DNA of 62,522 nt, from NCBI GenBank assembly GCA_026196615.1, contig JAPHSW010000116.1, positions 1 to 62,522 of the forward strand, read 5' to 3'. The translations under genes were made by a program, and so were the position numbers. Under the pieces are notes generated by a model. It had not been told where the DNA came from. It was given only the letters and a program-made list of their open reading frames with translations, and did no database searches. Source of the stretch: Gammaproteobacteria bacterium (GTDB lineage Bacteria; Pseudomonadota; Gammaproteobacteria; GRL18). Below, piece after piece: positions 44,161-52,652 of the stretch; within the stretch, counting starts at the first letter, position 1; every line of letters starts with the position of its first letter.

Positions 44161-45928
44161 TGAGCAGAACAAAGATTCTTTGTTAGTTGAGCAAGAAGAT
44201 GCCCTGGGTTTCTACTTCGACTCACTGTTATTGCCCGATGAAAATGGTCTCATTGATAATGATGAGATATTAGACGAATCTGATGACACTGAAACATCCT
44301 CTGCTCAAGCTGTTCCTGATAAACAGGAAACTTTAGAGCCGGAAGAAGCTGTTGACAAATTACAAGCTGCTAAAGACTTTTTACGTGCATCGCAAGAGCG
44401 TCAGGGGAAACAAAAAGAGCAAAAATCACAAAACAGTCAGGTAGAAGAAAAATCTGTCCAGGTCCAGCCTGTTATGAATCAGAGGCTTGAAGAAACGTTA
44501 GTTGTTCAGGAAAGGCCTACTTCTAAGCAAGTTTCAAAGGCAAATATAGAAAATGAAATAGTGGGCCATAAGTCACAAGAGCCAAATGAACACAAGCTAA
44601 ACGAAAAATCAGAATCGAACCGTAAATCAGAAAGGACAATAACAAAAGGGCCTGTTTCTCCTAAGCCACGACTGAAAGAATCTCAACCGGAAAATGAGAT
44701 TGTGCCACCCTATAATACTCCCAGTTCAAAAATTGTTTTCTCATCAAAAAATGATTCAGGAGAAGTCAGTGAGCAAGTATTGATTCCACGCAGTCTCAGG
44801 TTGTCAAACACTCAAAAAACAAGTCAATCTCATAGTCTTGCCAAAGAAATGCCACAAGCGAATCTGTCTCAAACTCAAGTTTCTCAGAATAATGTTTTAT
44901 CAAGCAATGAATCAAATAAAACCAATAAGCCTAAAGACTCTAAACCTCAATCAGAGAAGCAGATAGAATCAAAAGGAGCTTCAATAATTGAAAAACCAAC
45001 AATAGATATTGAAGAAAGATCTCAGACACAAACTGAAATTAATGAACAAGTATTGGGCGATAAAAAGATACTTGCTGATGAAAGACCTTTAGCAAGTCAT
45101 GAACCAATATTAGAAAAAGAACCAGCAAATCACTTAAATGAATTCTCTGCTCGTGAAAAGCCCCCTTTAGCCAATGAGGGTGTGCCATTAGCTAAACAAA
45201 GCGCTTCACAAAAAGAAGTAAGCAACTCAAATGAAGCCCCTAATATTGATTTGAGTCTTTTTCTTCCTAAAATAAAAACACTTAGCGAAGAAGAGATTGC
45301 ACAACAAATTGAAGCTTTGACACAGGCTGCCGTCAGTCAAGCTCAATTAGAATCTGATTTGGCTCATGTTGCGGAATTAGAACAAGTGAGTCAAAAGATA
45401 CTGAAGACTCAATCTGAGGTAGAGACCGATGAAACCATTCGAAATATTGATAATGCACCTTCCTGGGCTGTACCTAACTTTCAGGTTTTACTCTTTACTG
45501 TTGCGGGTTTGAAACTGGCTGTACCGTTAACCGAATTAAATGGTATTGTTGAGTGGGGTGATGAGTATATTACTGAACTTCCAGGGCATAAATCCTGGTA
45601 TTTAGGTATTATTCAAAATTTGGGTAAAAATGTACCTGTTATTGATACCTTACAACAAGTTGTTCCAAAAAATAGATGGCCAGCAAACCACCTCACTGAA
45701 AGAAAATTTAAACATATTATCATGATAGATGATGCTCATTGGGGATTGGCTTGTGAAACAGTGTTAGAAGTCGTAACTTTAAAAACAGATTCAGTTAAAT
45801 GGCGTTCATCTAGAACCAAACGGCGTTGGTTATTGGGTACTGTCATTGAACATATGTGTGCTTTATTGGATAGTTCTGAGTTTGCGGCGATGCTGAAAAC
45901 GGGTGATGACAGTTTGTTGAGCTCTTAG
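44153..45928 (+). CDS. parP: ParP-like protein with long disordered region and C-terminal CheW domain
   Basis: ParP links ParC to CheA and to receptor tips, keeping arrays at the pole. ATG 44153 overlaps the parA stop. The first about 420 residues are polar and low in complexity (rich in S, K, E, Q, N) and probably disordered. A short helical segment around 375-425 precedes the C-terminal CheW/AIF-like domain (about 440-580; FQVLLFTVAGLKLAVPLTELNGIVEW, GIIQNLGKNVPVIDT, WGLACETVLEV). The 591-residue length is large for this family because of the linker. Confidence 0.85.
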   Translation: MSDEQNKDSLLVEQEDALGFYFDSLLLPDENGLIDNDEILDESDDTETSSAQAVPDKQETLEPEEAVDKLQAAKDFLRASQERQGKQKEQKSQNSQVEEKSVQVQPVMNQRLEETLVVQERPTSKQVSKANIENEIVGHKSQEPNEHKLNEKSESNRKSERTITKGPVSPKPRLKESQPENEIVPPYNTPSSKIVFSSKNDSGEVSEQVLIPRSLRLSNTQKTSQSHSLAKEMPQANLSQTQVSQNNVLSSNESNKTNKPKDSKPQSEKQIESKGASIIEKPTIDIEERSQTQTEINEQVLGDKKILADERPLASHEPILEKEPANHLNEFSAREKPPLANEGVPLAKQSASQKEVSNSNEAPNIDLSLFLPKIKTLSEEEIAQQIEALTQAAVSQAQLESDLAHVAELEQVSQKILKTQSEVETDETIRNIDNAPSWAVPNFQVLLFTVAGLKLAVPLTELNGIVEWGDEYITELPGHKSWYLGIIQNLGKNVPVIDTLQQVVPKNRWPANHLTERKFKHIIMIDDAHWGLACETVLEVVTLKTDSVKWRSSRTKRRWLLGTVIEHMCALLDSSEFAAMLKTGDDSLLSS

Positions 45929-45988
45929 ATAGATTTGAGGCTTAGAATTATTTCTTTCAAGCAGCTTCAAAAAATGGCATTCATAAAC

Positions 45989-46015
45989 TAAACTTTCACC
46001 ATACTATGCCGATAA
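45989..46015 (+). promoter_or_regulatory. FliA (sigma28) promoter of cheW
   Basis: TAAACTTT-N11-GCCGATAA matches the consensus TAAAGTTT-N11-GCCGATAA at 15 of 16 positions with exact spacing. Transcription would start near 46022, about 100 bases before cheW. It may also serve the two small genes downstream. Confidence 0.9.
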
Positions 46016-46119
46016 GAGATATAAGGTGCTCGAAAAAGATTTGTTGCGAGAATTTTTGCTATGAGAACTCTTGCTACGAGACCTGAGGCTATAACTATTA
46101 GAAATTTTGAGGACTAATC

Positions 46120-46602
46120 ATGGATTATGATTATGATGATGAGCTGACTACTGATCCTTTGACGCAATGGGTGACATTCATGCTTGCAGGTGAAAAGTAT
46201 GGCATTAATGTTATGCAAGTGAGAGAAGTGTTACGTGATATAGAAATAGCTCCCGTACCTGGTGCGCCAGATTATGTTCTAGGTATTATTAATTTACGAG
46301 GTAATGTAGTCACCGTTGTTGACACTCGTTCACGTTTTGGTTTACCTTCAGGTGAAACGAATACAGAGTCAAGAATTATTATTATAGAAAATCAAGATCA
46401 AACTCTAGGTCTTTTAGTTGATAGTATTGCTGAAGTGGCTGATATTCTGAAATCTCAGATTGAATTAACTCCAAATGTGGGCAATGATGATAGTTCAAAA
46501 TACATTCAAGGCGTGCATAGTAGAGATGGAGAGTTATTGATTTTAGTTTCAGTTGATAAAGTCCTCAATGATGAGGAATGGGCTGACATGGATATGTTTT
46601 AG
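46120..46602 (+). CDS. cheW: Chemotaxis coupling protein CheW
   Basis: CheW bridges receptors and CheA. The 160-residue single-domain protein has WVTFMLAGEKYGINVMQVREVLR, PGAPDYVLGIINLRGNVVTVVDTRSRFG, LGLLVDSIAEVADI and the closing ELLILVSVDKVL. It follows a very good FliA-type promoter, so it may be made independently of the upstream parA-parP pair. Confidence 0.97.
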   Translation: MDYDYDDELTTDPLTQWVTFMLAGEKYGINVMQVREVLRDIEIAPVPGAPDYVLGIINLRGNVVTVVDTRSRFGLPSGETNTESRIIIIENQDQTLGLLVDSIAEVADILKSQIELTPNVGNDDSSKYIQGVHSRDGELLILVSVDKVLNDEEWADMDMF

Positions 46603-46695
46603 TACTTTTGATAGTTCTTGCTTATTTGTGTCTTGTTTTCCCATAGGTTTGTTTATGTAGAATAAAAACTCATTTTATGTGATTGGAGGTGCATT

Positions 46696-46917
46696 ATGTC
46701 AGGAGATATTTCGCCATTGAGTCCCATATCATCGACACCATTGGTGCGTGAAAAACGCCATTATCCAGGGGATCAAAAAGAAAATAAACAGGAGCAAAGT
46801 GATCAGACAGATGACGATGCCCAGTCTAAAGAAGAGTCAGAAGTGGACTCTCAGCAAAAGCCTATGAATAATGACAAAAAAAATGGTAAAGTAGGCCACA
46901 TTGATGAATATGCCTGA
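46696..46917 (+). CDS. Small hydrophilic protein of the chemotaxis cluster
   Basis: This 73-residue protein has a conserved-looking ordered start (MSGDISPLSPISSTPLVREKR), a very polar middle of E, D, K, Q and N, and a short end motif, GHIDEYA. There is no signal or membrane segment. GGAGG lies 7 bases before the ATG, a strong translation signal, so the gene is likely real. It is placed between cheW and the DUF2802 gene. No function is known to me; a disordered linker or binding peptide is possible. Confidence 0.65.
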   Translation: MSGDISPLSPISSTPLVREKRHYPGDQKENKQEQSDQTDDDAQSKEESEVDSQQKPMNNDKKNGKVGHIDEYA

Positions 46918-46984
46918 ATCACTAGGATAAGGCCTTCTGAGGAATAAATTTTTAAGTTCCCCTCAAATGAGTAAATTAGACTAA

Positions 46985-47413
46985 ATGGATATCACTTCAA
47001 TTCTTTTTGGCACAATTGCCGTCTTATTAATTCTTTTTCTCTATCTTGCCTTTTTTGTTAATGGTTTAAGTAAATCTCTCCGTACTTCCGAATCAGAACT
47101 TAAACAATTAAAACAATTTGTTGCCTTGCAGCAAAAACAGTTAAAAGATTTGTCACATGAACTGCAAACAATGACGAATGCTGCATATGGTGTGGGCAAA
47201 CGAATCAATCAATTGGCAGGTCAGCTTCGTGAACTGGATGATCGTCAGGAAGAGTTTGATTTGAAAGATCAGGGATCACATTCAATGCAACAAGCAATCG
47301 CTTTAGTTCATAAAGGGGCAAGCGTTGATGAGCTCATTGAAAATTGCGAAATGTCTCAAGGGGAAGCAGAACTATTAATCATGGTTCATGGTCAGCAATC
47401 TGAATCAAACTGA
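46985..47413 (+). CDS. DUF2802 membrane protein
   Basis: This 142-residue protein has an N-terminal transmembrane helix (about 5-25), a coiled coil (about 32-95) and a C-terminal helical domain with VHKGASVDELIENCEMSQGEAELLIMVH. This is the DUF2802 pattern of the gene that follows cheW in Pseudomonas and relatives. It ends the flagellar and chemotaxis block. Confidence 0.88.
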   Translation: MDITSILFGTIAVLLILFLYLAFFVNGLSKSLRTSESELKQLKQFVALQQKQLKDLSHELQTMTNAAYGVGKRINQLAGQLRELDDRQEEFDLKDQGSHSMQQAIALVHKGASVDELIENCEMSQGEAELLIMVHGQQSESN

Positions 47414-47418
47414 TTTTT

Positions 47419-47433
47419 CCGAAATACTTTCGG
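47419..47433. terminator. Small hairpin between convergent genes
   Basis: CCGAAA-TAC-TTTCGG follows the DUF2802 gene and is trailed by an AT-rich stretch on the plus strand. It is a weak candidate terminator between the convergent DUF2802 gene and sbcB. Confidence 0.4.
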
Positions 47434-47495
47434 TATTATAATTTTAGTGTGATAGTTACTTAGTAGTGGTTCTTTAAGTAGTCCGTTACTGAGTA

Positions 47496-48956
47496 CTATA
47501 AGCCAATTAAGGAAGGATAAGCTTCAAGCTTATCGAGTAATTTGAGCTTTTCTTCAGATAAATCTCCATTTCGTAATTCTTGTAATTCCTGCTGATATTC
47601 CGTCAATTTAATGCTGGCATCACCCTCAGGGCTTGTCATTCTCTTAGTTCGGTATTGATTCCATTGTTCAATTTCATGAATAAACAGAGTATCTGGATAG
47701 TTTCGACACCGATATCGAAATAGCATTTCTTCGAGTCGCTCATCTTCAAAATTTAATGTGAGATCTCCCAGCTCAGACTCTTCTGTATGTCTTATTAGTT
47801 CCATTTTCTCTTTATCATTACTGGAAAAAAATCCACCTGAGTATAAATTTTGATCAGGGTCCTCAGAAGGGGATGAATAGGTGGGCTTAAAGGCTTCTTG
47901 AATTCTATCTGATAAGGTTTGATCCGTTTTCAAGTCATCAAGATGTTGAGCACATTGTTTAAGATTTATTTTCCAGTGTTCTATGTTTTCAGCTGTAAGG
48001 GTTTTCAGCGGAACGATTGCGGGACATTTATTTAAATGAATGGTTTTTAATGGTAAGCGCTGTTCATCCTCAAGTAAATCATCGGCTTTGGTAAAAGTCA
48101 GATACTTGATTTGTTCAACATTCATCTTCATGAGTGCTTTGGGATCGGAGTGCAACTCATAGACAATAACAGCGTTCTTGTTATTGGCATCCATGGCGAT
48201 AGGAACGACGATGCCCATATGGCCTTTTTCTGCAGGATACATACCACTAATGTGGACCAGGGGTGTTTGTTTTTGTAAATTAATAAGATCTTGAACTTTA
48301 TACTTTAAACGGTGTTCGTAAATATATTGATAGAGTCGTGGCTGTTGAGTTTTAACCAGTCGTGCCACTTCAATGGTGGCTAGCACATCAGATAGAGCGT
48401 CATGTGCAGACTCATGAACAATATTATTTGCCTGGCTTAATTCTTCTAACCTGAAACTGGTATACCCATCATCTCGTTTTGGCCATTTTATGCCGTCTGG
48501 ACGAAGTGCTTTGGTGAGTCTTAACAAGTCAATAATGTCCCATCGTGAATTGCCATTTTGCCACTCACGTGCATAAGGATCATAAAAATTTCGATACAAT
48601 GTATAACGAGTAAATTCATCATCAAATCGAATATTATTATATCCGACCGTACAGGTACCTGGTTGTGAAAATTCAGCATGGATTTTGTTAATGAAATCAG
48701 CCTCTTTTAAACCTTCTTCAAGTGCTAACTGTGGGGAAATACCTGTGACCAGGCAAGCTTGAGGATTGGGCAAAAAATCATTGGCAGGTTGACAATAAAT
48801 GACCAGTGGCTCACCAATAATATTTAAATCTTCATCGGTTCGAATACCAGCAAACTGAACGGGACGATCACGTTTAGGATCAATGCCAAAGGTTTCATAA
48901 TCGTGCCAGTATAAGGTATTGTTTTTTTTTGATGTTGTGGCACTTGTTTTGTGCAT
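47496..48956 (-). CDS. sbcB: Exodeoxyribonuclease I
   Basis: ExoI degrades single-stranded DNA 3' to 5' and acts in mismatch repair and recombination. The 486-residue protein opens with the DnaQ-type ExoI motif HDYETFGIDP, followed by VGYNNIRFDDEFTRY and ESAHDALSDVLATIEVARLV. The SH3-like and C-terminal helical domains (about 200-480) are present (LYSGGFFSSND, FRYRCRNYP). It starts 24 bases after the FliN-motif gene and so probably ends that operon. Confidence 0.96.
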   Translation of the reverse strand: MHKTSATTSKKNNTLYWHDYETFGIDPKRDRPVQFAGIRTDEDLNIIGEPLVIYCQPANDFLPNPQACLVTGISPQLALEEGLKEADFINKIHAEFSQPGTCTVGYNNIRFDDEFTRYTLYRNFYDPYAREWQNGNSRWDIIDLLRLTKALRPDGIKWPKRDDGYTSFRLEELSQANNIVHESAHDALSDVLATIEVARLVKTQQPRLYQYIYEHRLKYKVQDLINLQKQTPLVHISGMYPAEKGHMGIVVPIAMDANNKNAVIVYELHSDPKALMKMNVEQIKYLTFTKADDLLEDEQRLPLKTIHLNKCPAIVPLKTLTAENIEHWKINLKQCAQHLDDLKTDQTLSDRIQEAFKPTYSSPSEDPDQNLYSGGFFSSNDKEKMELIRHTEESELGDLTLNFEDERLEEMLFRYRCRNYPDTLFIHEIEQWNQYRTKRMTSPEGDASIKLTEYQQELQELRNGDLSEEKLKLLDKLEAYPSLIGL

Positions 48957-48980
48957 TATCTATTTCTTTCAAGTAATGGG

Positions 48981-50312
48981 TTATGATTTATCGGCTTTTT
49001 CTTGCTCAGCTAAAGCTTCTGCCCAGGGATCTGCTTCTTCAGTTTTATCACTAGCCTCGGCACTTGCTTGTTCTGCTAAGGCATCAGCCCAGGGATCAGC
49101 TTCCGGTTCAGAAGCACCTGAATCTGCAGTCTCTGCTTCAGCAGTTGCTTGTTCTGCAAGAGCATCCGCCCATGGATCTTCTTCAGCGGCTTCTGGTTCA
49201 GTCGTTTCCACTGAAGTTTCAGCTTCAGCAGTTGCTTGCTCTGCAAGAGCATCTGCCCATGGATCTTCCTCAGCAGCTTCAGGCTCAGCTGTTTCTATTG
49301 AAGTCTCTGCTTCAGTGCTTGCTTGCTCTGCAAGGGCATCCGCCCATGGATCATCTTCAGACTCTTCAGTGCTTGTATCTGTTTCTGTTTCTGTTTCGAT
49401 ATTGGTCTCTTCTAGATTGATCGCATTTGATTCGTCTTGCTTGGGTTTGGTAATAGTCTCATCATCATCCAGAGTATCAAGATCCATATTTAATTCATCA
49501 TTAATTCCTAAGTTGACGGCAGTGCTGTCATCGAGTGTACTATTGTTTTCATCTAAATCAGAATTAGTTAGATCAAAACTGTCTAGTTGGTCGTGTTCAT
49601 CATCAGCATTAGGAGCCAGTTGACTGGGGTCATTTTCTTGGTCCAGACGTTTGTCTCTTAAATAGATAATTGCATCAAGTACTTTTTGAGCATTGGAGTC
49701 CACTTCTTGGCCTGTTTTTTTACCATGCTCTGTCATTAATGCTGTAATAGTTTCCAATGCTTCAAATAGATGTTCATTAAGTTCAGTATTTTTCAGTCGA
49801 AGTTCAGATAATTCTTTTAAATGAGCCTCATTGGATTCGGCTTGCTCACGTGCCAGGATAGTTGCATTGGCTGTTTCTTCACTTTGAGCTTCTTTAGTTT
49901 CGGGTTCGAGCGTTTCTGGAGCTTGAGTTATTGTTGCTGCTTGTCCGGCGCCAGTGGTTTTTAGAAAAAGATCATTATTTTCAGTAATGTTTCCAGGATA
50001 ATCTAAGAGTCGGTAGATATCATGGCGTAAGTAGAGCGTAACAAATTCTTTAATAATTGATTTTTCATTATTAAACAATTTTTCAGCTTGTTCATCACAG
50101 TCTCCTTTGAAACCAATTGTTTTGAGTTGTTTTTTTAAAGCAGCTATACGCTCTTCTTTATTCCCTGTGTAATCACTGATGAGCTCATTAACAGCGTTAA
50201 GATCTTTGCGTTTTGCTTTAGAACTGAAAATGATGATAGCGAGTAATATCAAAAAAAGAACAATACTAGCTTCTGTCGTGAGAATAAATAGTTTTGGGAT
50301 TAAAGCTTCCAT
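48981..50312 (-). CDS. Membrane protein with five FliN-N-terminus-like DPWADALAEQ repeats
   Basis: This 443-residue protein has one N-terminal transmembrane helix (about 13-30), a cytoplasmic helical domain (about 35-115), an acidic middle with a coiled coil (about 140-240), and a repeat region (about 325-443). The repeats are five copies of DPWA(D/E)ALAEQ, about 20-30 residues apart with acidic, alanine-rich spacers. E. coli FliN begins with a similar peptide, DDLWAEALSEQ, which suggests contact with flagellar export or switch components; that is inference. Its ATG overlaps the stop of the upstream von Willebrand A gene (TAATG). No named family was recognised. Confidence 0.8.
   Translation of the reverse strand: MEALIPKLFILTTEASIVLFLILLAIIIFSSKAKRKDLNAVNELISDYTGNKEERIAALKKQLKTIGFKGDCDEQAEKLFNNEKSIIKEFVTLYLRHDIYRLLDYPGNITENNDLFLKTTGAGQAATITQAPETLEPETKEAQSEETANATILAREQAESNEAHLKELSELRLKNTELNEHLFEALETITALMTEHGKKTGQEVDSNAQKVLDAIIYLRDKRLDQENDPSQLAPNADDEHDQLDSFDLTNSDLDENNSTLDDSTAVNLGINDELNMDLDTLDDDETITKPKQDESNAINLEETNIETETETDTSTEESEDDPWADALAEQASTEAETSIETAEPEAAEEDPWADALAEQATAEAETSVETTEPEAAEEDPWADALAEQATAEAETADSGASEPEADPWADALAEQASAEASDKTEEADPWAEALAEQEKADKS
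49005..49360 (-). repeat. Five coding repeats of the DPWADALAEQ motif
   Basis: Imperfect direct repeats are spaced about 65-87 bases apart; on the plus strand each contains a GCCCA(T/G)GGATC core, near 49027, 49090, 49168, 49256 and 49340. The middle two units are closest to each other, pointing to expansion by unequal exchange. Confidence 0.85.
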
Positions 50313-52201
50313 TATTCAAGTTCTCCTGTCAGCTCATCATAAGCATTTTCACGGGTATTTTTCCATTTTCTATAACCAAAAAAACCACCGACTCCAACAA
50401 TAATGTTAACAACTACTGCAATTATTATACTCATTAGCCAATCAGTCTCTTCTGTTTCTGATATTTCTTCTTGAAGTTCTTCAATAATTTCTTCGTCAGT
50501 GTTTATTTCAGGTGCTTCTTCTGCCAATAATTGATCAGGGGTTAATAGCAAATTATCAAATGTTGGCAGGTTAAGCTGAATGGGTTGTGAGACATAGTCG
50601 ATAGGACGACCTGTACGTGTTTGAGTCTGCATATGAACAATAATATGGTAGTCTTTTTCTGGATCTAATGATTCGCTTTCATATGACCATTCTAATATCT
50701 TGGGATTAAATTGTTGGAATTTGATTGTTTCTCCTGGATCATCATCTTGCAACTTATCTCCTGCTATTAACGATGCAGTCATTGTTATTTTTCTAGGATC
50801 AACAAATTCAATATTGGGACTGACCAGTATTTGGTGAAAGTTTTTATTTCCTTTTTGTTGCTGTTCAACCCGAGTACTCAAGAGTTTGATATCATGCACC
50901 ATAACAGAATGATTTATTTCGCGTTTTAAGGTTTCAGTGCTAGCCTGGAAAGTAAATTTATTATTTCCTATTTCAAGAGTATTGTTCACTTGGACATTAA
51001 ACAACCCATCATGAGCCTCAATATCTCCGCGTAATCCATTATCATGTAAAAACCAACGTTTTATATTTTTTGCTTCTTTTACAGAAGGTTCTTTTTGTAC
51101 TGCAGACATTGAAATAAACTGTAAAAAATTATCATCTGTTATTTTTTTGTTGTTGTCTGTCATAAAAAGGGCTGCATTCAGGTTTTCACCAACAAAAAGA
51201 TTATTGGGCATTCGATTAGTCTGAATTTGGAGGTTGGTGACAACTAACACTCGATTATCAGGATCGGTTTGTGCATTGATTGACCACTCGCCTTGCTTGG
51301 GTTTAGTGATAGTAATTAAATCATAATTTTTTTCTGACTGCCATTTGACATATGAGGGGATAGTCTTCTGTGTGTACTTTTTGTTGTTGGGTTCAACCAC
51401 TTCGGTAGGTCTGGCATTTTGGGGTTTAAACACTAATAATGTTAATTCAAAAATGGACTCATCAACTAGAAATTTATTGTCAACTAAAGGAACCGTATCA
51501 GGTTTTGTTGTTTTTTCAAATAAACGAAGAAAAATTCTTTCAAGTTGTTCAGCACTTTCAGTTTGTTCAAATCCACCATCTGTTTTTGTCGAAAGTTCTT
51601 TCAAAAAAGCATGGTCAGCATTTTTTGACAAGGCTATAGTATGAATATTTGCACCTGTTTTTTGAATTTCAGGTAGCATTTGTTTAAGAAGACGGGTACG
51701 TTCCTGTTTGTTTTTTTCTGCATCTTTACCAATATCAATCATACCATCAGTTAAAAGAATAATACTTCGTTGGTTTAATTTAGAAGGTTTTTGACCCCAG
51801 TCAGCCACTGCTGCATCTAAGGCCAGGCCAATATTGGTAAAAAGATCCCTTGAGTGAATTTTTTTACTGGCAAGCTGAGCATTTTTTTTCCATTTCTCAT
51901 TTGCTAAACCGAGTGGAACCAGAGGTACTGCTTTTGTTCCAAATGTCCAAACTGCAGCACTTGCATCAGTAGGTAACAAACCAACTAATAAACGTAATGC
52001 TGGCAGACGTAAATTATTGGGGTCATTTTTTTTCATACTCCCAGATACATCAATCAGCACTCGGATATCACTGCTTTGATTCTGTGGTTCTATTTCTTGG
52101 GCTGACCAGACATGAGCTGGGAGCCATAGACAAGAAAAAATTAAAAATAACTTAATTTTATATAGGACTAATTTTATTGCTGATGCAGGAGTCAAAAGCA
52201 T
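50312..52201 (-). CDS. Von Willebrand A domain protein with signal peptide and C-terminal membrane helix
   Basis: This 629-residue exported protein has a signal peptide (about 10-33) and a von Willebrand A domain (about 45-240) with a complete MIDAS start, DVSGSMKKNDP, and the TDGMIDIG motif. Beta-rich domains follow (about 245-560), which resemble the gammaproteobacterial TIGR03503 proteins as I remember them (unverified). An acidic stretch and a C-terminal transmembrane helix (about 590-612) end it, with a short cytoplasmic tail. It is translationally coupled to the FliN-motif membrane protein. Together they could sense or bind something in the periplasm and signal inside. Confidence 0.85.
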   Translation of the reverse strand: MLLTPASAIKLVLYKIKLFLIFSCLWLPAHVWSAQEIEPQNQSSDIRVLIDVSGSMKKNDPNNLRLPALRLLVGLLPTDASAAVWTFGTKAVPLVPLGLANEKWKKNAQLASKKIHSRDLFTNIGLALDAAVADWGQKPSKLNQRSIILLTDGMIDIGKDAEKNKQERTRLLKQMLPEIQKTGANIHTIALSKNADHAFLKELSTKTDGGFEQTESAEQLERIFLRLFEKTTKPDTVPLVDNKFLVDESIFELTLLVFKPQNARPTEVVEPNNKKYTQKTIPSYVKWQSEKNYDLITITKPKQGEWSINAQTDPDNRVLVVTNLQIQTNRMPNNLFVGENLNAALFMTDNNKKITDDNFLQFISMSAVQKEPSVKEAKNIKRWFLHDNGLRGDIEAHDGLFNVQVNNTLEIGNNKFTFQASTETLKREINHSVMVHDIKLLSTRVEQQQKGNKNFHQILVSPNIEFVDPRKITMTASLIAGDKLQDDDPGETIKFQQFNPKILEWSYESESLDPEKDYHIIVHMQTQTRTGRPIDYVSQPIQLNLPTFDNLLLTPDQLLAEEAPEINTDEEIIEELQEEISETEETDWLMSIIIAVVVNIIVGVGGFFGYRKWKNTRENAYDELTGELE

Positions 52202-52652
52202 GCATAAACCTTAATATTTAATAATTATTGATTCACTACCAACTCAGGGCTATTATTCTCTATATCGGCGAAAGATTCAAAAGCTTAACGTTATAGTTAC
52301 GGTAGAATCTATCAAAGCTGAATTATCGTCTAATAATGCCCTGTTATCTGATAGCTTGTTCTTTAAATATGAATATTGTTATTTAGTAATTAAAGAAATT
52401 ACTCTTAATTCTAGATTGATTTGAGAATATATCCATTAATTTCTTACACTTAGTTTTTATTTGTATTTATGCTGATTATCCTGATTTTTACCGGGTACCT
52501 ACTGTTTCTACTCTATTTTGTCTCTATTGATTGCTAATAACTGTATTGATATTTAACAATGAGATGATTTTTTTTTGCAAGAATTAATGACGAGCAGGCT
52601 GATCAAGGCTAAAATAGTCAATTAATAATGATAAGTAATGGTAGATCATATA
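52202..52652. other. Divergent intergenic region between the VWA gene and fabB
   Basis: These 451 bases hold a FliA-like promoter on the minus strand (52262-52288) and otherwise AT-rich sequence leading to fabB. I see no RNA gene and no clear sigma70 promoter for fabB. An in-frame ATG at 52638 lies just before the chosen fabB start. Confidence 0.5.
52262..52288 (-). promoter_or_regulatory. Possible FliA (sigma28) promoter of the VWA operon
   Basis: On the minus strand TTAAGCTT-N11-GCCGATAT matches the sigma28 consensus at 13 of 16 positions with exact spacing. The start of transcription would be near 52255, about 55 bases before the VWA gene. Confidence 0.5.

Noticed and set aside
48988-49014. 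A minus-strand TTTAGCTG-N11-GCCGATAA match to the FliA promoter, pointing at sbcB
   Set aside because: It lies wholly inside the 3' end of the FliN-motif gene, where GCCGATAA encodes the A-D-K end of the protein. sbcB has no known link to FliA. Probably chance, although not excluded.
48919-49623. A 234-codon plus-strand ORF rich in S, A and V with repeats
   Set aside because: It is the mirror of the DPWADALAEQ repeats of the minus-strand gene, with no ribosome binding site.
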